Positions 18,200-27,140 of a stretch of DNA of 64,000 bases are shown one piece after another. Origin of the DNA: Qipengyuania polymorpha (GTDB lineage Bacteria > Pseudomonadota > Alphaproteobacteria > Sphingomonadales > Sphingomonadaceae); assembly GCF_019711435.1 (NCBI RefSeq), contig NZ_JAIGNK010000002.1:434001-498000 (forward strand), read 5' to 3'. Below the pieces are notes generated by a model. The model did not search any database, was not told where the DNA came from, and was given only the letters and a program-made list of their open reading frames with translations. The position numbers and the translations under genes are program-made. The first letter of the stretch is position 1. The number at the start of each line of letters is the position of its first letter.

Positions 18200-19480
18200 T
18201 CAGCGCTTGAGCGGGAATCGTCGTCCGTAGGTGAGGCAGCGCCAGAGCCATTCGAGCGGCCCGTAGCGGAAGCGCTCCAGCCAGGGCTTGGACCATGCGA
18301 GCATGACCAGCCATGCCGCGATGGTGACGAGGTAGAGCTCGCTCCGGCCCAATGCGCCGAACAGGTCGAGGCCCCAATTGCCGAACACCAGCAGCATGAC
18401 CACGGAGGTGCCGAGATAATTGGTGAAGGCCGCTCGTCCCGCTGCCGAAACACGTTCGGACAGCCAGCCGCCCGCCGCAGGGGCGAAGGAAACGAGCAGT
18501 GCGGCGATGCCCAGTGTCATGAAGATGCGCGGGAAGTGCGACCAGCCCATGAATGCCGCCAATGCGCCGTAATAGGTAAAGCCGCCCGCCTTCGCCGACA
18601 GGGCAATCCACAAGGTGAGCGCGCCACCCGCTACGAGCCCTATCAGGCCCCACAGCCGCATCTTGCGATTCGAAAAGCCGCCGCTGAAAAAGCCCATGCG
18701 ATAAAGCGCCATCCCGATAAGCATCAGCGGCAAGGTCTCGAAGGCGAACATCATGAGCGAGGCCAGCGGGTCGAACGCATGCGCTTCGAAATTATGCGCC
18801 ACATAATCGAGGTAGCTTCCCTCTTGCCTAATTTCGCTTTCCGCACGGCCATCGGCAAGATCCGCATCGGCAGCCTTCACAAACTCAGCCTGGACCGATT
18901 CGAGTGCGACATTGTCAGCGGCGGGACCGTCGGCGACATTCTGCATGAAGCCGAACAGGGCACCATAAAGGATGCCGCCCGCAATATATCCAAGGATGCC
19001 GAGGACCAACTGCTTGCGGGCGCTAAGGCCGATGAACAGCAACGCAACCAGCCCCGACACGGCATAGAAGAACAGGATGTCGCCCCGCCAGATGAAATAG
19101 AAATGGACGAGGCCGAACAATCCCAGCCAGAGGAGGCGCTTTGCCTGTAGCCCCGTGGTTGCCCCCTTCGCCCACGCCTTCTCAAGGAAGAGGTAAAGCC
19201 CCGCACCGAAGAGGAGCGTGAACAGCCCGCGCATCTTCCCGTCGACCAGCACCAGTTGCCAGACCCACATCCAGTCTTCCGCCTCGGAATGCGGCACGGT
19301 GAAGGCTTCGGGGAAAGCATAGGCAGTAAATGGCTGCCCCATCGCCATGATATTGGCGGCCAGGATGCCCATGACGGCAATCCCGCGGATAAAGTCGAGG
19401 CTGCCGATTCGACCGCCCGTCACTGCGACAGGCTGCGGCCGGTCCGGCGTGGCCGCGACCGAATCATGCTCCGACATCAT
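18200..19480 (-). CDS. DUF418 family membrane protein
   Basis: The protein has 426 residues and about 10 membrane segments. It starts with the family's SLDFIRGIAVMGILAANI motif near residue 27 and ends with the C-terminal DUF418 region (FTNYLGTSVV...WLVMLAWSKPWLERFRYGPLEWLWR). Members are predicted inner-membrane proteins, possibly acyltransferase-related; their role is not established. Two adjacent ATGs (19480 and 19477) are possible. It is upstream of bfd on the same strand, but the Fur-like boxes between them suggest separate transcription. Confidence 0.88.
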   Translation of the reverse strand: MMSEHDSVAATPDRPQPVAVTGGRIGSLDFIRGIAVMGILAANIMAMGQPFTAYAFPEAFTVPHSEAEDWMWVWQLVLVDGKMRGLFTLLFGAGLYLFLEKAWAKGATTGLQAKRLLWLGLFGLVHFYFIWRGDILFFYAVSGLVALLFIGLSARKQLVLGILGYIAGGILYGALFGFMQNVADGPAADNVALESVQAEFVKAADADLADGRAESEIRQEGSYLDYVAHNFEAHAFDPLASLMMFAFETLPLMLIGMALYRMGFFSGGFSNRKMRLWGLIGLVAGGALTLWIALSAKAGGFTYYGALAAFMGWSHFPRIFMTLGIAALLVSFAPAAGGWLSERVSAAGRAAFTNYLGTSVVMLLVFGNWGLDLFGALGRSELYLVTIAAWLVMLAWSKPWLERFRYGPLEWLWRCLTYGRRFPLKR

Positions 19481-19675
19481 CTGTTTACCCCTTCCCCCTA
19501 GATAGTGCCGAGAACTCCTAGGCCGGAGAGCGCCATGCGGCAGCCCTCCTCGCCCAAGAGTTCACAGCTTTCGACCAACGCAAGGGCGTAATGCCGCCTT
19601 TGGCCGGAGTGAAGGCAAACGGCGGGTTACCGAGGTTCGACCCAGTGCCAGGCGGCAAAAGTTGAACGTTATTAA

Positions 19676-19688
19676 CCCTAAATTAGGG
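19676..19688. promoter_or_regulatory. inverted repeat before the parA-like gene
   Basis: CCCTAA-A-TTAGGG is a perfect 6-base inverted repeat with a single central base, about 80 bases before the parA-like start and within an AT-rich patch. It could be an operator or a partition site for the adjacent putative ribbon-helix-helix protein. This is inference from position and symmetry only. Confidence 0.35.
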
Positions 19689-19769
19689 GTAGTCTGCGAT
19701 TTCCCCAATTCGAGACCGCCGCAATGACGCGGCAAGAGTGAAGATACAGGCCTACAGGGGGACCTAGCC

Positions 19770-20486
19770 TTGCGTGTATTGGCATTGGCATCGCAGAAGG
19801 GCGGATCGGGTAAGACCACGCTCTCCGGACATCTGGCCGTTCAGGCCCAGCGAGCGGGCGCAGGTCCGGTCGTCCTGATCGACATCGACCCGCAGGGGTC
19901 GCTGGCCGACTGGTGGAACGAGCGCGAGGCTGAACTGCCTGCATTCGCACAGACCACCGTCGCCCGTCTTGCAGCCGATTTGGCGATCCTTCGCCAGCAG
20001 GGCTTCAAGCTTGCCGTCATCGATACGCCGCCGGCAATCACCATGGCCATCCAGTCGGTCATTTCGGTTGCCGAGCTCATCGTCGTCCCGACACGCCCCA
20101 GCCCGCACGACCTTCGTGCGGTCGGCGCGACCGTCGACCTTTGCGAACGTGCCGGCAAGCCGCTGATCTTCGTGGTCAACGCGGCAACGCCCAAGGCGAA
20201 GATCACTTCGGAAGCCGCTGTCGCCCTGTCGCAGCACGGCACCGTCGCCCCGATTACGCTCCACCACCGCACCGATTTCGCCGCCTCGATGATCGACGGC
20301 CGCACGGTGATGGAAGTCGATCCGGAAAGCCGTTCTTCGGCCGAGATTACCGCGCTGTGGAAGTATATTTCGGACCGCCTCGAAAAGCAGTTCCGCCGCA
20401 CCGTTTTCACTGCGCCCGGCCAACAGGCCCAGCAGCCCGGTGCCTATCGTCCCGCCGGTGGCTTCGGCCGTCGGGTCGCCCAGTAA
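19770..20486 (+). CDS. ParA-family ATPase
   Basis: The protein has 238 residues. The deviant Walker A KGGSGKTT spans 10-17 with signature Lys10 and Lys15. DIDPQGS follows near residue 40 and an IDTPPA switch near residue 85. ParA ATPases position DNA or protein cargo by ATP-dependent nucleoid binding. It lies outside a parAB-gidAB context, so it is probably an orphan ParA for a cargo other than the chromosome. It starts with TTG at 19770. The C-terminal 30 residues are a Gln/Pro/Gly-rich tail. A gene with a putative ribbon-helix-helix end follows after 33 bases, then a TPR/SPOR lipoprotein gene. Confidence 0.9.
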   Translation: MRVLALASQKGGSGKTTLSGHLAVQAQRAGAGPVVLIDIDPQGSLADWWNEREAELPAFAQTTVARLAADLAILRQQGFKLAVIDTPPAITMAIQSVISVAELIVVPTRPSPHDLRAVGATVDLCERAGKPLIFVVNAATPKAKITSEAAVALSQHGTVAPITLHHRTDFAASMIDGRTVMEVDPESRSSAEITALWKYISDRLEKQFRRTVFTAPGQQAQQPGAYRPAGGFGRRVAQ

Positions 20487-20519
20487 GAGCAACTTTTAGG
20501 AAAGGCGGAGGCCAGCCGG

Positions 20520-21260
20520 ATGTCAGACGCCAATTTCGCTTCTCTTTCTTCGACCCTGCTTGCACGCAAGGGCGGCGCCAAGCCTGCCATGCGTCCGCAA
20601 TCGGCAGTGCTCGGACCGGTCGACGGCGTTGCCGCCGCGGCTAATCTCGAGGACCTGGGCTGGAACGACATGGGCGAGGACGCGCCCGAACAGCAGGCCG
20701 CTGAAGCTGTTGCAGCGCCCAAGGCCGCGCTCGGTGGTTCGGCATCGCTGTCGGAATCGAGCCTCATCAAGAAGCCTGCCCTTCCCCCGATCGACGAGCG
20801 CGAGTTCGTCGAGGGTGATGAAGAGTACGCAGCCGAAGACGAATCGAACCGCGTGGTTTCGCTGAACCCGCTGCAGTCGAAGGACAGCGGCGCCAGCCAG
20901 AACCAGGTCCGCGAATCGCTCGACCGCATTGCCAACCAGTTGGAAGGCAAGCCGGCGATCGAGGCCGATAACGAGGACGATGAGGACTTCGAGGAAGAGG
21001 TCGCCGAGGAAGCGCCCGCTCCCGCCGTACTTCCCAAAGCCATCAAGCCTGCCCCGGCCCGCTCGAAAGCGGCTGCCAAGGGCAAGCGTGCAGCCTTCAC
21101 GCTGCGTCTCGATCCGGAGCGTCACCTGATGCTGCGCCTCGCCTGCACCGTTCGCGGCAGCAGCGCACAGCAGCTCGTGACCGACGCTCTCGATGGCCTG
21201 CTGGCTGAAATGCCGGAAATAGCCATGCTCGCCGCCCAGGTGCAGCGCAGGCCGAATTGA
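20520..21260 (+). CDS. hypothetical protein with putative C-terminal ribbon-helix-helix domain
   Basis: The protein has 246 residues. Residues 1-185 are acidic and low in predicted structure, with an Asp/Glu run at about 150-165. Residues 191-227 (AAFTLRLDPERH..., then two helices) fit a ribbon-helix-helix DNA-binding fold. A ParA followed by a small DNA-binding protein resembles plasmid partition pairs where the second protein is RHH rather than ParB. Here it is far longer than such partners because of the acidic arm. No database family is recognised. Confidence 0.75.
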   Translation: MSDANFASLSSTLLARKGGAKPAMRPQSAVLGPVDGVAAAANLEDLGWNDMGEDAPEQQAAEAVAAPKAALGGSASLSESSLIKKPALPPIDEREFVEGDEEYAAEDESNRVVSLNPLQSKDSGASQNQVRESLDRIANQLEGKPAIEADNEDDEDFEEEVAEEAPAPAVLPKAIKPAPARSKAAAKGKRAAFTLRLDPERHLMLRLACTVRGSSAQQLVTDALDGLLAEMPEIAMLAAQVQRRPN

Positions 21261-21300
21261 AACTTGAAGGACGTGGGATCGCCTTTTGAGGGGTAATGTA

Positions 21301-22626
21301 ATGAACACCAGGAACTCAACCTTCATCCGGCTTGCCGTCACCACGGCGCTCGCATCCACCGCTCTGGCCGGATGCAGCGGCAAGGTTGCGCCGTCTTTTG
21401 CCGAAAGCTCGGACAAGGCCGAAGTCGCACTCGCCAAGGGCAAGGCCGACAAGGCCGTCACTCACGCCGAGCAGGCAGTCCTTGCCAGCCCGCGCGATGC
21501 CTACAGCCGCACGCTGCTCGGCAATGCCTATCTCGAAGCAGGCCGCTTCGCATCGGCAGCGCAGAGCTTCGAAGACGCCATCGCGCTCGGCGACAATTCG
21601 CCGCGCACCACCATCAGCCTTTCGCTGGCACTGACCGGCATGGGTGACCGCGCCAAGGCGATCTACGTGCTCGAGCGCCAGGAAGCCGCCATCGACCCGG
21701 CAGACTTCGGTCTTGCCATCGCACTGGCCGGCCAGCCGCAGCGCGGCGTGCATGTCCTTTCGAACACGCTTCGTGCAGGCAACAACACCGCCAAGGTGCG
21801 CCAGAACCTCGCCTATGCCTACGCGATGAGCGGCCAGTGGCGCGAAGCGCGCATCATGGTTGCCGAAGACGTGCCTGCCGACCAGGTTGGCGAGCGCATG
21901 GCCGAGTGGGGCGCCATCGCACGTCCTGAACAGTATCGTGTCCGTGTGGCCAGCCTGCTCAAGACGCAGATTGTCAACGACCCGGGCCAGCCGGCCATGC
22001 TCGCGCTGAACAACAATCCGAGCGTGGAAATGCTCGCTTCGGAAAATGTCGAAGCGGAAGCGACCGAACTCGCCTTCGCTGAAGAGCTTCCCGCAAGCCA
22101 GCCCGCTCCGATCGAACGTATCGTGTTCGACGTGGAAGACGATGGTGAAGATGAGCCTAAGCCGGTCATCATCGCCTCGCTCCCGGACGAGCCTGCTCCG
22201 AAGCCGGCAGCAAAGCCCGCGCCCAGCGTGGCCCAGGCATTCGCCGAAGCTCCGGCTCCTGCAGCCAAGGCACCGGCTCCGGTAAAAGCAAAGGCTCCGG
22301 CATCTGCGCCGCGCCTCTCGCTCGCCTCGGGTGACTACAACATCCAACTCGGCTCCTACTTCTCGCAAGCCGACGCCGAGGAAGGCTGGACCAAATTCCA
22401 GAAGATGTATCCCGAACTCGCCGATGCGCAGCGCGTGATCAGCAAGGCACGGGTAAACGGCAAGCTCTACTACCGCGTCGCGGCAGTCGGTTACGCCAAG
22501 GATTCGGCGCGGGCCATGTGCTCCAGCGTCAAGGGCAAGGGGGGTGGTTGCATCGCCTACGCCCAGAACAACCCGCTGCCGGGCGCACTGCTCGACAACG
22601 GGAATGTACGGGTCGCAGCGCGGTAA
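21301..22626 (+). CDS. TPR-repeat and SPOR-domain lipoprotein
   Basis: The protein has 441 residues. A signal sequence ends in a lipobox (ALAG-Cys25). TPR-like helical repeats span about residues 35-200 (NAYLEAGRFASAAQSFEDAIALG is one unit, seen in part), followed by a Pro/Ala-rich linker. The C-terminal SPOR domain (about 343-430) should bind denuded septal peptidoglycan. This suggests an outer- or inner-membrane-anchored division-site protein. The ATG at 21301 has a GAGGGG ribosome-binding site. It is the last gene of the ParA/RHH operon and is followed by a terminator. Confidence 0.85.
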   Translation: MNTRNSTFIRLAVTTALASTALAGCSGKVAPSFAESSDKAEVALAKGKADKAVTHAEQAVLASPRDAYSRTLLGNAYLEAGRFASAAQSFEDAIALGDNSPRTTISLSLALTGMGDRAKAIYVLERQEAAIDPADFGLAIALAGQPQRGVHVLSNTLRAGNNTAKVRQNLAYAYAMSGQWREARIMVAEDVPADQVGERMAEWGAIARPEQYRVRVASLLKTQIVNDPGQPAMLALNNNPSVEMLASENVEAEATELAFAEELPASQPAPIERIVFDVEDDGEDEPKPVIIASLPDEPAPKPAAKPAPSVAQAFAEAPAPAAKAPAPVKAKAPASAPRLSLASGDYNIQLGSYFSQADAEEGWTKFQKMYPELADAQRVISKARVNGKLYYRVAAVGYAKDSARAMCSSVKGKGGGCIAYAQNNPLPGALLDNGNVRVAAR

Positions 22627-22658
22627 CCCCCGCGCAAACCCAATACCACCGAGCCTTG

Positions 22659-22693
22659 GGCCTCTTCCGGATCCGTCCGGAAGGGGCCTTTTC
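22659..22693 (+). terminator. rho-independent terminator after the ParA/RHH/SPOR operon
   Basis: A 13-base stem (22659-22671 with 22676-22688, GGCC...CCGGA against TCCGG...GGCC) with one mismatch is followed by TTTTCTT. Confidence 0.9.
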
Positions 22694-22701
22694 TTATCCG
22701 G

Positions 22702-23928
22702 TTACAGCTCGACCGGGACCCCGCCCTTCCAGAGCGCAGTAACGCGGCCCTGCGTGGGCTGGCCGTCGAAGGGCGTGTTGCCTGCCGTCGCTGCCATCAT
22801 GGCGCTCTGGACGACCCATGGCTTGTCGGCATCGACGATGGCGATGTCGGCTTCGTATCCTTGGCTCAGGCTTCCCGCCTCCACGCCCAGCAGGCGCGCC
22901 GGATTGGTCGCGACCAATTCGAAGGCGCGGGATATATCGATGACCTCGTCACGTACCAGCGAAAGCACCATGGCGAGCAGCGTTTCCGCCCCGGCCATGC
23001 CGGGCTCGGCATCGGAGAACGGCAGGCGCTTGTCTTCCGGTCCGCGCGGGTCGTGGCCGCTCGAGACGACATCGATTGTGCCGTCGGAAATCGCCTCGCG
23101 CACCGCGTGGCGGTCGTCCTCGCTGCGTAGCGGGGGCGAGAGGCGGGCGAAGGTGCGGAATTCGGCAGTGGCGAGGTCGGAGAGCATGAAATGTGCAGGG
23201 GTGACACCAGCGGTGACTTGCTGACCCGCCGCCTTGGCCTTGCGTACGAGGTCCAGCCCCGCGCGGGTCGTGACCTGGCGGAAATGGAGGCGCGCGCCCG
23301 CCATCTCGGCCAGCGCGAGGTCGCGCGCGATGGCGATGGCCTCAGCTTCTGCCGGAGCGCTCGGCAAGCCGCGGCGCGTGGCATATTCGCCAGCCGTTGC
23401 GACCGCGCTGCCGACCAGTGCAGCATCCTCGGCGTGCGCGATGACCGGCATGTCGAGCATGGCCGCATATTGCAGCAGGCGTAGCATCGCTCCGCTGTCG
23501 GAAATCCACTGGCGGCCGGTGGCGATGCCCCTCGCCCCGGCTTCGCGCATCAGCGCTATCTCGGCGATTTCCTTGCCTTCGAGGCCGCGTGTGGCCGCCG
23601 CCAGCGGATGGACCCAGAAGTCCGGCTTGCCGCTCTTGGCGATGTAGGAGACGCGGCTCGGCAAATCGAGCGGCGGAGACTGATCGGGCATCAGCGCCGC
23701 GCGCGTGATACCACCGAAATGGAAGGCGGGCTTGTCGATGGCGAAAACGCCCAAATCCACGAGGCCGGGCGCGACTAGTTTGCCGCCCGCGTCGACAGTC
23801 TCGCCCTCGCCCGGCATATCGCCGAGCGCGGCGATCCGCCCTTCTTCCATGCGAAGCGAACCCTCGCGCAGCCCATCGGGCGTGACGAGGCGGGCGTTGG
23901 TGATGGTGATGAAAGCAGCCTGCTTCAT
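22702..23928 (-). CDS. pyrC: dihydroorotase-like protein, predicted catalytically inactive (PyrC'/PyrX type)
   Basis: The protein has 408 residues with the amidohydrolase barrel of dihydroorotase. The metal-binding HxH that should follow Asp58 is Gly60 and Phe62 (DLGVF instead of DLHVH). The usual carboxylated-Lys region is not conserved, and the His of the HVS motif is lost (HFRQVTT). The HAED motif and a SGHDP motif remain. This is the pattern of PyrC' from Pseudomonas, a non-catalytic subunit that holds ATCase together. The ATG overlaps the stop of pyrB (ATGA), which fits a complex of fixed ratio. A catalytic dihydroorotase should exist elsewhere in the genome. Confidence 0.9.
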   Translation of the reverse strand: MKQAAFITITNARLVTPDGLREGSLRMEEGRIAALGDMPGEGETVDAGGKLVAPGLVDLGVFAIDKPAFHFGGITRAALMPDQSPPLDLPSRVSYIAKSGKPDFWVHPLAAATRGLEGKEIAEIALMREAGARGIATGRQWISDSGAMLRLLQYAAMLDMPVIAHAEDAALVGSAVATAGEYATRRGLPSAPAEAEAIAIARDLALAEMAGARLHFRQVTTRAGLDLVRKAKAAGQQVTAGVTPAHFMLSDLATAEFRTFARLSPPLRSEDDRHAVREAISDGTIDVVSSGHDPRGPEDKRLPFSDAEPGMAGAETLLAMVLSLVRDEVIDISRAFELVATNPARLLGVEAGSLSQGYEADIAIVDADKPWVVQSAMMAATAGNTPFDGQPTQGRVTALWKGGVPVEL

Positions 23929-24950
23929 GCCGCATCTCCCCATCCCTCGACCCCGCGGGCGCGGCGGGTCAGCACGTCGAGGCAGGCCATACGGATGGCG
24001 ACACCCATCTCGACCTGCCGCGTGATGATGGAGCGGTCGATGAGGTCGGCCACCTCGCTGTCGATTTCCACCCCGCGGTTCATCGGCCCGGGATGCATCA
24101 CCAGCGTATCGTCCTTCGCCTTGTCGAGCCGCGCCTTGGTCAGCCCGTAAAGGTGGTGGTATTCGCGCGCCGAGGGGATGAACTGGCCGCTCATCCGCTC
24201 GGTCTGGAGCCGCAGCATCATGACGACGTCCGCGCCGTCGAGAGCAGCGTCGAAATCATGGAACACCTCGGCCCCCATCGCCTCGATACCCACCGGCATC
24301 AACGCAGGCGGAGCGCAGAGCCTTACAGTCGCGCCCAGCGCCTGCAGGCACAGCAGGTTGGAGCGAGCGACACGGCTGTGAAGGATATCGCCGCAAATCA
24401 CGATGGTCTGACCGGTAAAGTCGTCCGCTCTCTCGCCCCGCTCGCGCAAGGCATGGCGCAGCGCCAGCGCATCGAGCAGCGCCTGCGTCGGGTGCTCGTG
24501 CTGCCCGTCGCCCGCATTGAGGACCGGGCAATCGACCTTGTCGGCAATCAGCCCCGTGGCCCCGCTCGAACCATGGCGGATGACAATCGCATCGGCGCGC
24601 ATGGCGTTGAGCGTTATCGCCGTGTCGATCAGCGTCTCGCCTTTCTTCACGCTCGATTGCGCTGCGTGCATGTTGACGACGTCCGCGCCCAGCCGTTTGC
24701 CCGCAATCTCGAAGCTCAAAAGCGTGCGGGTCGAGTTTTCGAAGAAGGCGTTGATGATGGTGAGGCCCGCCAGCGCGTCCGAATGCTTGGCGCTCTGGCG
24801 GTTCAGGGCGACCCACTGCTCTGCCTCGTCGAGCAGGAACAGGATCTCGTGGCGCTCCATCTGCCCGATGCCGAGCAGGTCGCGATGCGGAAAGGCCTGC
24901 GCGCCCGCGGGATAGCGGGCCGCATGCGGCGTGGTTTGCGAAGCTGTCAT
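23925..24950 (-). CDS. pyrB: aspartate carbamoyltransferase catalytic subunit
   Basis: The protein has 341 residues. It makes carbamoyl-aspartate from aspartate and carbamoyl phosphate, the second step of pyrimidine synthesis. The carbamoyl phosphate site STRT is at 73-76, with HPGPMNRG near the C-terminus. It is longer than the E. coli subunit by about 30 N-terminal residues, as in class A ATCases that bind a PyrC-like partner. The start at 24950 is used because upstream in-frame codons lack a ribosome-binding site. It is translationally coupled to the inactive pyrC gene. Confidence 0.97.
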   Translation of the reverse strand: MTASQTTPHAARYPAGAQAFPHRDLLGIGQMERHEILFLLDEAEQWVALNRQSAKHSDALAGLTIINAFFENSTRTLLSFEIAGKRLGADVVNMHAAQSSVKKGETLIDTAITLNAMRADAIVIRHGSSGATGLIADKVDCPVLNAGDGQHEHPTQALLDALALRHALRERGERADDFTGQTIVICGDILHSRVARSNLLCLQALGATVRLCAPPALMPVGIEAMGAEVFHDFDAALDGADVVMMLRLQTERMSGQFIPSAREYHHLYGLTKARLDKAKDDTLVMHPGPMNRGVEIDSEVADLIDRSIITRQVEMGVAIRMACLDVLTRRARGVEGWGDAA

Positions 24951-25062
24951 TAAAGCCACGCCCTTAGTCGAGAGCCATGCCACCCTCAAGCATATTCCTG
25001 TGGCGCAGCGCGTCCGCCTCGCCTAGGTTTGAAGCTGGACAAATTCAGGGGACGAGTTTCAC

Positions 25063-26943
25063 ATGCGTTTTGCAGGCAAGGTCTGGCGGCTGCTGGTTGG
25101 TATCAAGGACGGTCTCGTCCTTCTCTTCATGCTGCTTTTCTTTGCAGCGCTGTTTGCCATACTGACCGCACGCCCCAGCCCTGCGCAGGTACGCGACGGC
25201 GCCCTGCTGCTCGAACTCGACGGCGTGATTGTGGAAGAACGCACCCCGGTAGACCCCTTCGCCGCGCTCTTGTCCGGCAGCACGCCGGTCGGCGAATACC
25301 AGGCCCGCGACCTTGTGCGCGCCATCGATGCCGCCGCCAGCGACAAGCGTATCGAAGCCGTCGTGCTCGACCTCGACCGCTTCATGGGCGCAGGCCAGGT
25401 CCATCTCGCCGAAGTGGGCGCCGCGCTCGACCGGGTGCGTGCGGCCGACAAGCCCGTGCTCGCCTATGCCACCGCCTATGGCGACGACGGCGTGTTTCTC
25501 GCCGCGCATGCCAGCGAGGTCTGGCTCCACCCGATGGGCGGCGCCATCGTGGCGGGCCCGGGCGGCAATCGCCTCTACTTCGCGAACCTGCTCGAGAAGC
25601 TGAAAATTAACGCCCGCGTCTACAAGGTCGGCACCTATAAGAGCGCAGTCGAACCCTTCACCGAAAGCGGCATGTCCGACCCCGCGCGCGAGAACGCTCA
25701 GGCGCTCTACGGCGCATTGTGGGAAGAATGGCAGGCCAATGTGAAGAAGGCCCGCCCCGCCGCCAATCTCGACCTCGTCAGCAAGAGCCCCGCCGAATGG
25801 GTGGAGGCAGCCAGGGGTGATTTGTCGCTCGCAGCTAAGAACGCCGGGCTGGTCGACACCCTCGGCACGCGCGTCGAATTCGGCGAGCGCGTCGCTGAAC
25901 TCGTCGGCGAGGATGAGTGGGACGAAACCCCCGGCGCCTATCCGCACACCAACTTGACCGCATGGCTGGCTGACAATCCGTGGCCCAGCGAAAGCAATGA
26001 AATCGGTGTGGTGACCATCGCCGGCACCATCGTCGATGGCGATGCCGGCCCCGGCACGGCAGGCGGCGACCGCATCGCGGAACTGCTCGACGATGCACTC
26101 GAACGCGACTTCAAGGGCCTCGTCGTACGCGTCGACTCACCCGGCGGTTCGGCCATGGCCAGCGAAGTCATCCGCAACGCCATCCTGCGCCACAAGGCCA
26201 AGGACATTCCGGTCGCTGTCTCGATGGGCAACGTCGCGGCGAGCGGCGGCTATTGGGTGGCGACGCCCGCCGATCGCATCTTTGCCGAGCCCGAGACCAT
26301 CACCGGCTCGATCGGCATCTTCGCGATGATTCCGACCTTCGAGAATGCCGCGGCCGAAATTGGCATCAACAGCGACGGGGTGAAGACAGGCCCGCTCTCG
26401 GGCCAGCCCGACCCGATCGCCGGCTTCACGCCCGAAGTCGACCGCATCCTGCAGGCGAGCATCGAGGACGGCTACACCGACTTCCTCACCCGCGTCGCCG
26501 AATCGCGCCAGATGACGCTTGACCAGGTCGACACCGTCGGCCAGGGCCGCGTCTGGGACGGCGGCACCGCGCGCCAACTGCGCCTCGTCGACGAATATGG
26601 CGGCATGGCCGAAGCGCTCGCATGGGTCGCCGGACAGGCCGAGCTCGAGGATGGCAAATGGTCTGCCACTTACCTCGGCGATGGCGAAAGCACGGCCGAT
26701 ACGATCCTGCGCCAGATGCTTATCGGCGAGGAAGATGCAGGCGGACGCGATGTCTTCGCCATGCTGGCCGGACAGCAGCGGGCTAGCGCGGGCATGATCC
26801 TGCTCGATGCGCAGCGCCTGCTCGGTACCAAGGGCGTACAGGCCTACTGCCTCGCCTGTCCTTCGCCAGCTTTGGCACAGGCACAGGGCGAGCGCAGCTT
26901 CGACGGCTTCATCGCCAAACTCGTGGGCTTCTTCCGCGACTGA
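25063..26943 (+). CDS. sppA: signal peptide peptidase SppA, 67K type
   Basis: The protein has 626 residues, the long double-domain form. An N-terminal membrane anchor (about residues 17-34) is followed by two ClpP-like domains. The Ser/Lys dyad is split between them: Lys193 in the first (VGTYKSAVEPF) and Ser394 in the second (NVAASGGYW). It digests released signal peptides at the periplasmic face of the inner membrane. The ATG at 25063 has a CAGGGGAC ribosome-binding site. pyrB is divergent, with 112 bases between. Confidence 0.96.
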   Translation: MRFAGKVWRLLVGIKDGLVLLFMLLFFAALFAILTARPSPAQVRDGALLLELDGVIVEERTPVDPFAALLSGSTPVGEYQARDLVRAIDAAASDKRIEAVVLDLDRFMGAGQVHLAEVGAALDRVRAADKPVLAYATAYGDDGVFLAAHASEVWLHPMGGAIVAGPGGNRLYFANLLEKLKINARVYKVGTYKSAVEPFTESGMSDPARENAQALYGALWEEWQANVKKARPAANLDLVSKSPAEWVEAARGDLSLAAKNAGLVDTLGTRVEFGERVAELVGEDEWDETPGAYPHTNLTAWLADNPWPSESNEIGVVTIAGTIVDGDAGPGTAGGDRIAELLDDALERDFKGLVVRVDSPGGSAMASEVIRNAILRHKAKDIPVAVSMGNVAASGGYWVATPADRIFAEPETITGSIGIFAMIPTFENAAAEIGINSDGVKTGPLSGQPDPIAGFTPEVDRILQASIEDGYTDFLTRVAESRQMTLDQVDTVGQGRVWDGGTARQLRLVDEYGGMAEALAWVAGQAELEDGKWSATYLGDGESTADTILRQMLIGEEDAGGRDVFAMLAGQQRASAGMILLDAQRLLGTKGVQAYCLACPSPALAQAQGERSFDGFIAKLVGFFRD

Positions 26944-27028
26944 ATTTTCAGGTGAGGGCGCGCTTGCCATGCGGCGATTCGCCGCGTAAAGGCGCGCCCC
27001 TGCCCGGCATTGACTGCCGCAAGAGGGC

Positions 27029-27103
27029 GGGCGCGTAGCTCAGTGGTAGAGCACACCCTTCACACGGGTGGGGTCGCAAGTTCAATCCTTGCCGCGCCCA
27101 CCA
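27029..27103 (+). tRNA. tRNA-Val (anticodon CAC)
   Basis: The 75-base gene has acceptor stem GGGCGCG/CGCGCCC, a D-arm GCTCAGTGGTAGAGC, anticodon stem CACCC/GGGTG around TTCACAC (anticodon CAC at 27061-27063), a TTCAATCC T-loop, and an encoded CCA. Confidence 0.96.
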
Positions 27104-27140
27104 TCTCCTTTCCCGGAGATGATCAGCGCCGGGCCGGTTC

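Noticed and set aside
19481-19769. Possible structured RNA (such as RNase P or 6S) in the gap before the parA-like gene
   Set aside because: The diagnostic RNase P core words are absent and no long stems were found; only a short inverted repeat remains.
27101-27122. Hairpin ATCTCC...GGAGAT after tRNA-Val as a terminator
   Set aside because: No T tract follows on either strand.
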